Shown here one piece after another: positions 58,865-64,000 of a DNA stretch of 64,000 bases (position 1 is its first letter; each line of letters opens with the position of its first letter). Source of the stretch: Caprimulgus europaeus (Eukaryota; Chordata; Aves; Caprimulgiformes; Caprimulgidae). The notes under the pieces were generated by a model that saw only the letters and a program-made list of their open reading frames with translations, did not search any database and was not told where the DNA came from. The position numbers were made by a program, and so were the translations under genes. The stretch is from the NCBI GenBank assembly GCA_907165065.1, contig OU015533.1, positions 24,816,578 to 24,880,577 on the forward strand, in the 5' to 3' direction.

Positions 58865-59965
58865 AATTTATCTAATATCTTTCAAGTCTGCTGATACTAT
58901 CTGCCTCTACAGCATCCTGTAGCAGCAAGTTCCAGGTTGCTGTTGTGTAAAATACTCATGTTTTAAACCAAGTATTGCTTACTGTGTTGCAAGATTTGGT
59001 GAATGACAGTTGTTCAGCCTGTCTACCACTTTGTTGATTATATGTGATTCAATCGTATCCTCCCTTTCATTTTCTCTCTGTGCTGAGGGGTCCTGGGCCC
59101 TTTAGCCTCTGCTTGTAAGGGATCTTGGTCTGTACAGTTGCTGTTCTCTGAACCCTCTCTAGCTCCACTGTATCTTCTTGGAGATACAGGGAGAAAAACT
59201 GCATGCAACACTCAAGATCTGGATACATCAGAGGTCTACAGAGCAGCAAAAAGATGAACTGTCTTTTCTTACACGTCTGGTTGATGTATAACACTGTTGG
59301 CTGCTGTTTTATGTTGTCATAAGTAAGGATGCCATGCTTTTTCCTATACTGACTACCAGTCAGATTCTGCAAAATATGCAAGTAAAGCTTGCTCTTGCAA
59401 TTATCTACATCTTCTATGTTTGTTTTTCTGCTCAGGTTTTTTAAGGTCCTGAGTTCCTTCTTATCAATGTAGTATCTGTCTACCCAGAAGAGCTTAATAT
59501 TATTCACCTGGTTGGAGAGTTCACTGATTAATCCAGATCACTGATGAAGACTTGTAAAGCTGCTTCCTGTACCAGTATGTGGCAAGCTGTACTCCCGAGT
59601 CTGTCTTGGACAGTGATCAGCAAACCCTGCCCTTTGCTTCTTACCTTATCCCTCAGTTTGTAGAAGAACATTTCCTTCAGTACTGTAGCAGTGTATCTTC
59701 TTAAATAGCTTTTGGAGTGAACACCTGCAGAAGTACAAGGGAGTGTGTAATTTAATGTTTATTGTATCCCCTTTATTCGCTTCCTGGTTTTACACCCTGG
59801 TAGAACTCCTGGTAGGGTTCATGAAATGGGATTTCCCTTCATGAAAGCCATGTTGACTTTCCCAATAGACCATGCTTTTCCATGTGTCAAATGATCTTTT
59901 TGTTCTATGTTCTACCATCTTACCAGGGATAGATGATACTTGCTAGGCTGAGCAACTAAACCTGT
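58865..59965 (-). mobile_element. Ancient CR1/L3-type LINE fragment
   Basis: A minus-strand open frame (59,067-59,507) ends with RPLMYPDLECCMQFFSLYLQ and then ELERVQRTAT. This matches the CR1-family reverse-transcriptase tail (RP.LEYC.QFW, LERVQRRAT). Further right on the plus strand, AAAGCCATGTTGACTTTCCC and a downstream TACTTGCTAGGCTGAG block match the reverse complement of the upstream part of the same ORF as known from old turtle and crocodilian CR1 copies. The copy is highly diverged, with stops and frameshifts, and about 1.1 kb long. Edges are approximate. Confidence 0.72.

Positions 59966-64000
<4,035 letters not shown>

Overview
This is a stretch of vertebrate nuclear DNA, almost certainly from a bird. 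Two kinds of evidence support this. First, it holds CR1 LINE 3' ends with the typical avian closing block, and an LTR type I recognise as common in bird genomes. Second, it carries the first exons of two genes that are neighbours and divergently transcribed in amniotes. Most of the window is intron or intergenic sequence, and only about 0.4 kb is coding.

Layout. Positions 1 to about 19,008 are intron 1 of NFE2L2 (NRF2), read on the minus strand. The only NFE2L2 coding exon present is the first (19,009-19,038, MEIELPPAAQ then a GT donor), inside a CpG island at about 18,100-19,690. Positions 19,700-46,350 are intergenic. This part holds a gutted LTR retrovirus (about 23,580-25,180), an old CORE/MIR-type SINE, an ancient CR1 fragment and a GGAT microsatellite. 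A second CpG island (about 46,360-47,360) is the AGPS promoter. AGPS runs on the plus strand with exon 1 (coding from 46,815), exon 2 (56,863-56,952) and exon 3 (61,468-61,558). The rest of the gene lies beyond the window. AGPS introns 1-3 contain a young CR1 copy and, next to it, a much older CR1-type copy in the opposite direction.

The two genes do not form one pathway. NFE2L2 encodes the CNC-bZIP master regulator of antioxidant genes. AGPS encodes the peroxisomal FAD enzyme of ether-lipid (plasmalogen) synthesis. The two start codons are 27.8 kb apart and point away from each other, as I recall for the human 2q31 locus.

The most interesting signals are regulatory. There is a perfect palindromic steroid-receptor element inside a 31-bp palindrome, abutting an inverted pair of forkhead motifs, in NFE2L2 intron 1. 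A consensus antioxidant response element lies 156 bp inside that intron. Eleven perfect ACGGG units, able to form G-quadruplexes, sit about 240 bp upstream of the AGPS start. I found no new multi-gene system, CRISPR array, tRNA or rRNA. All matches to families and to human proteins are from memory and by eye, not from database searches.
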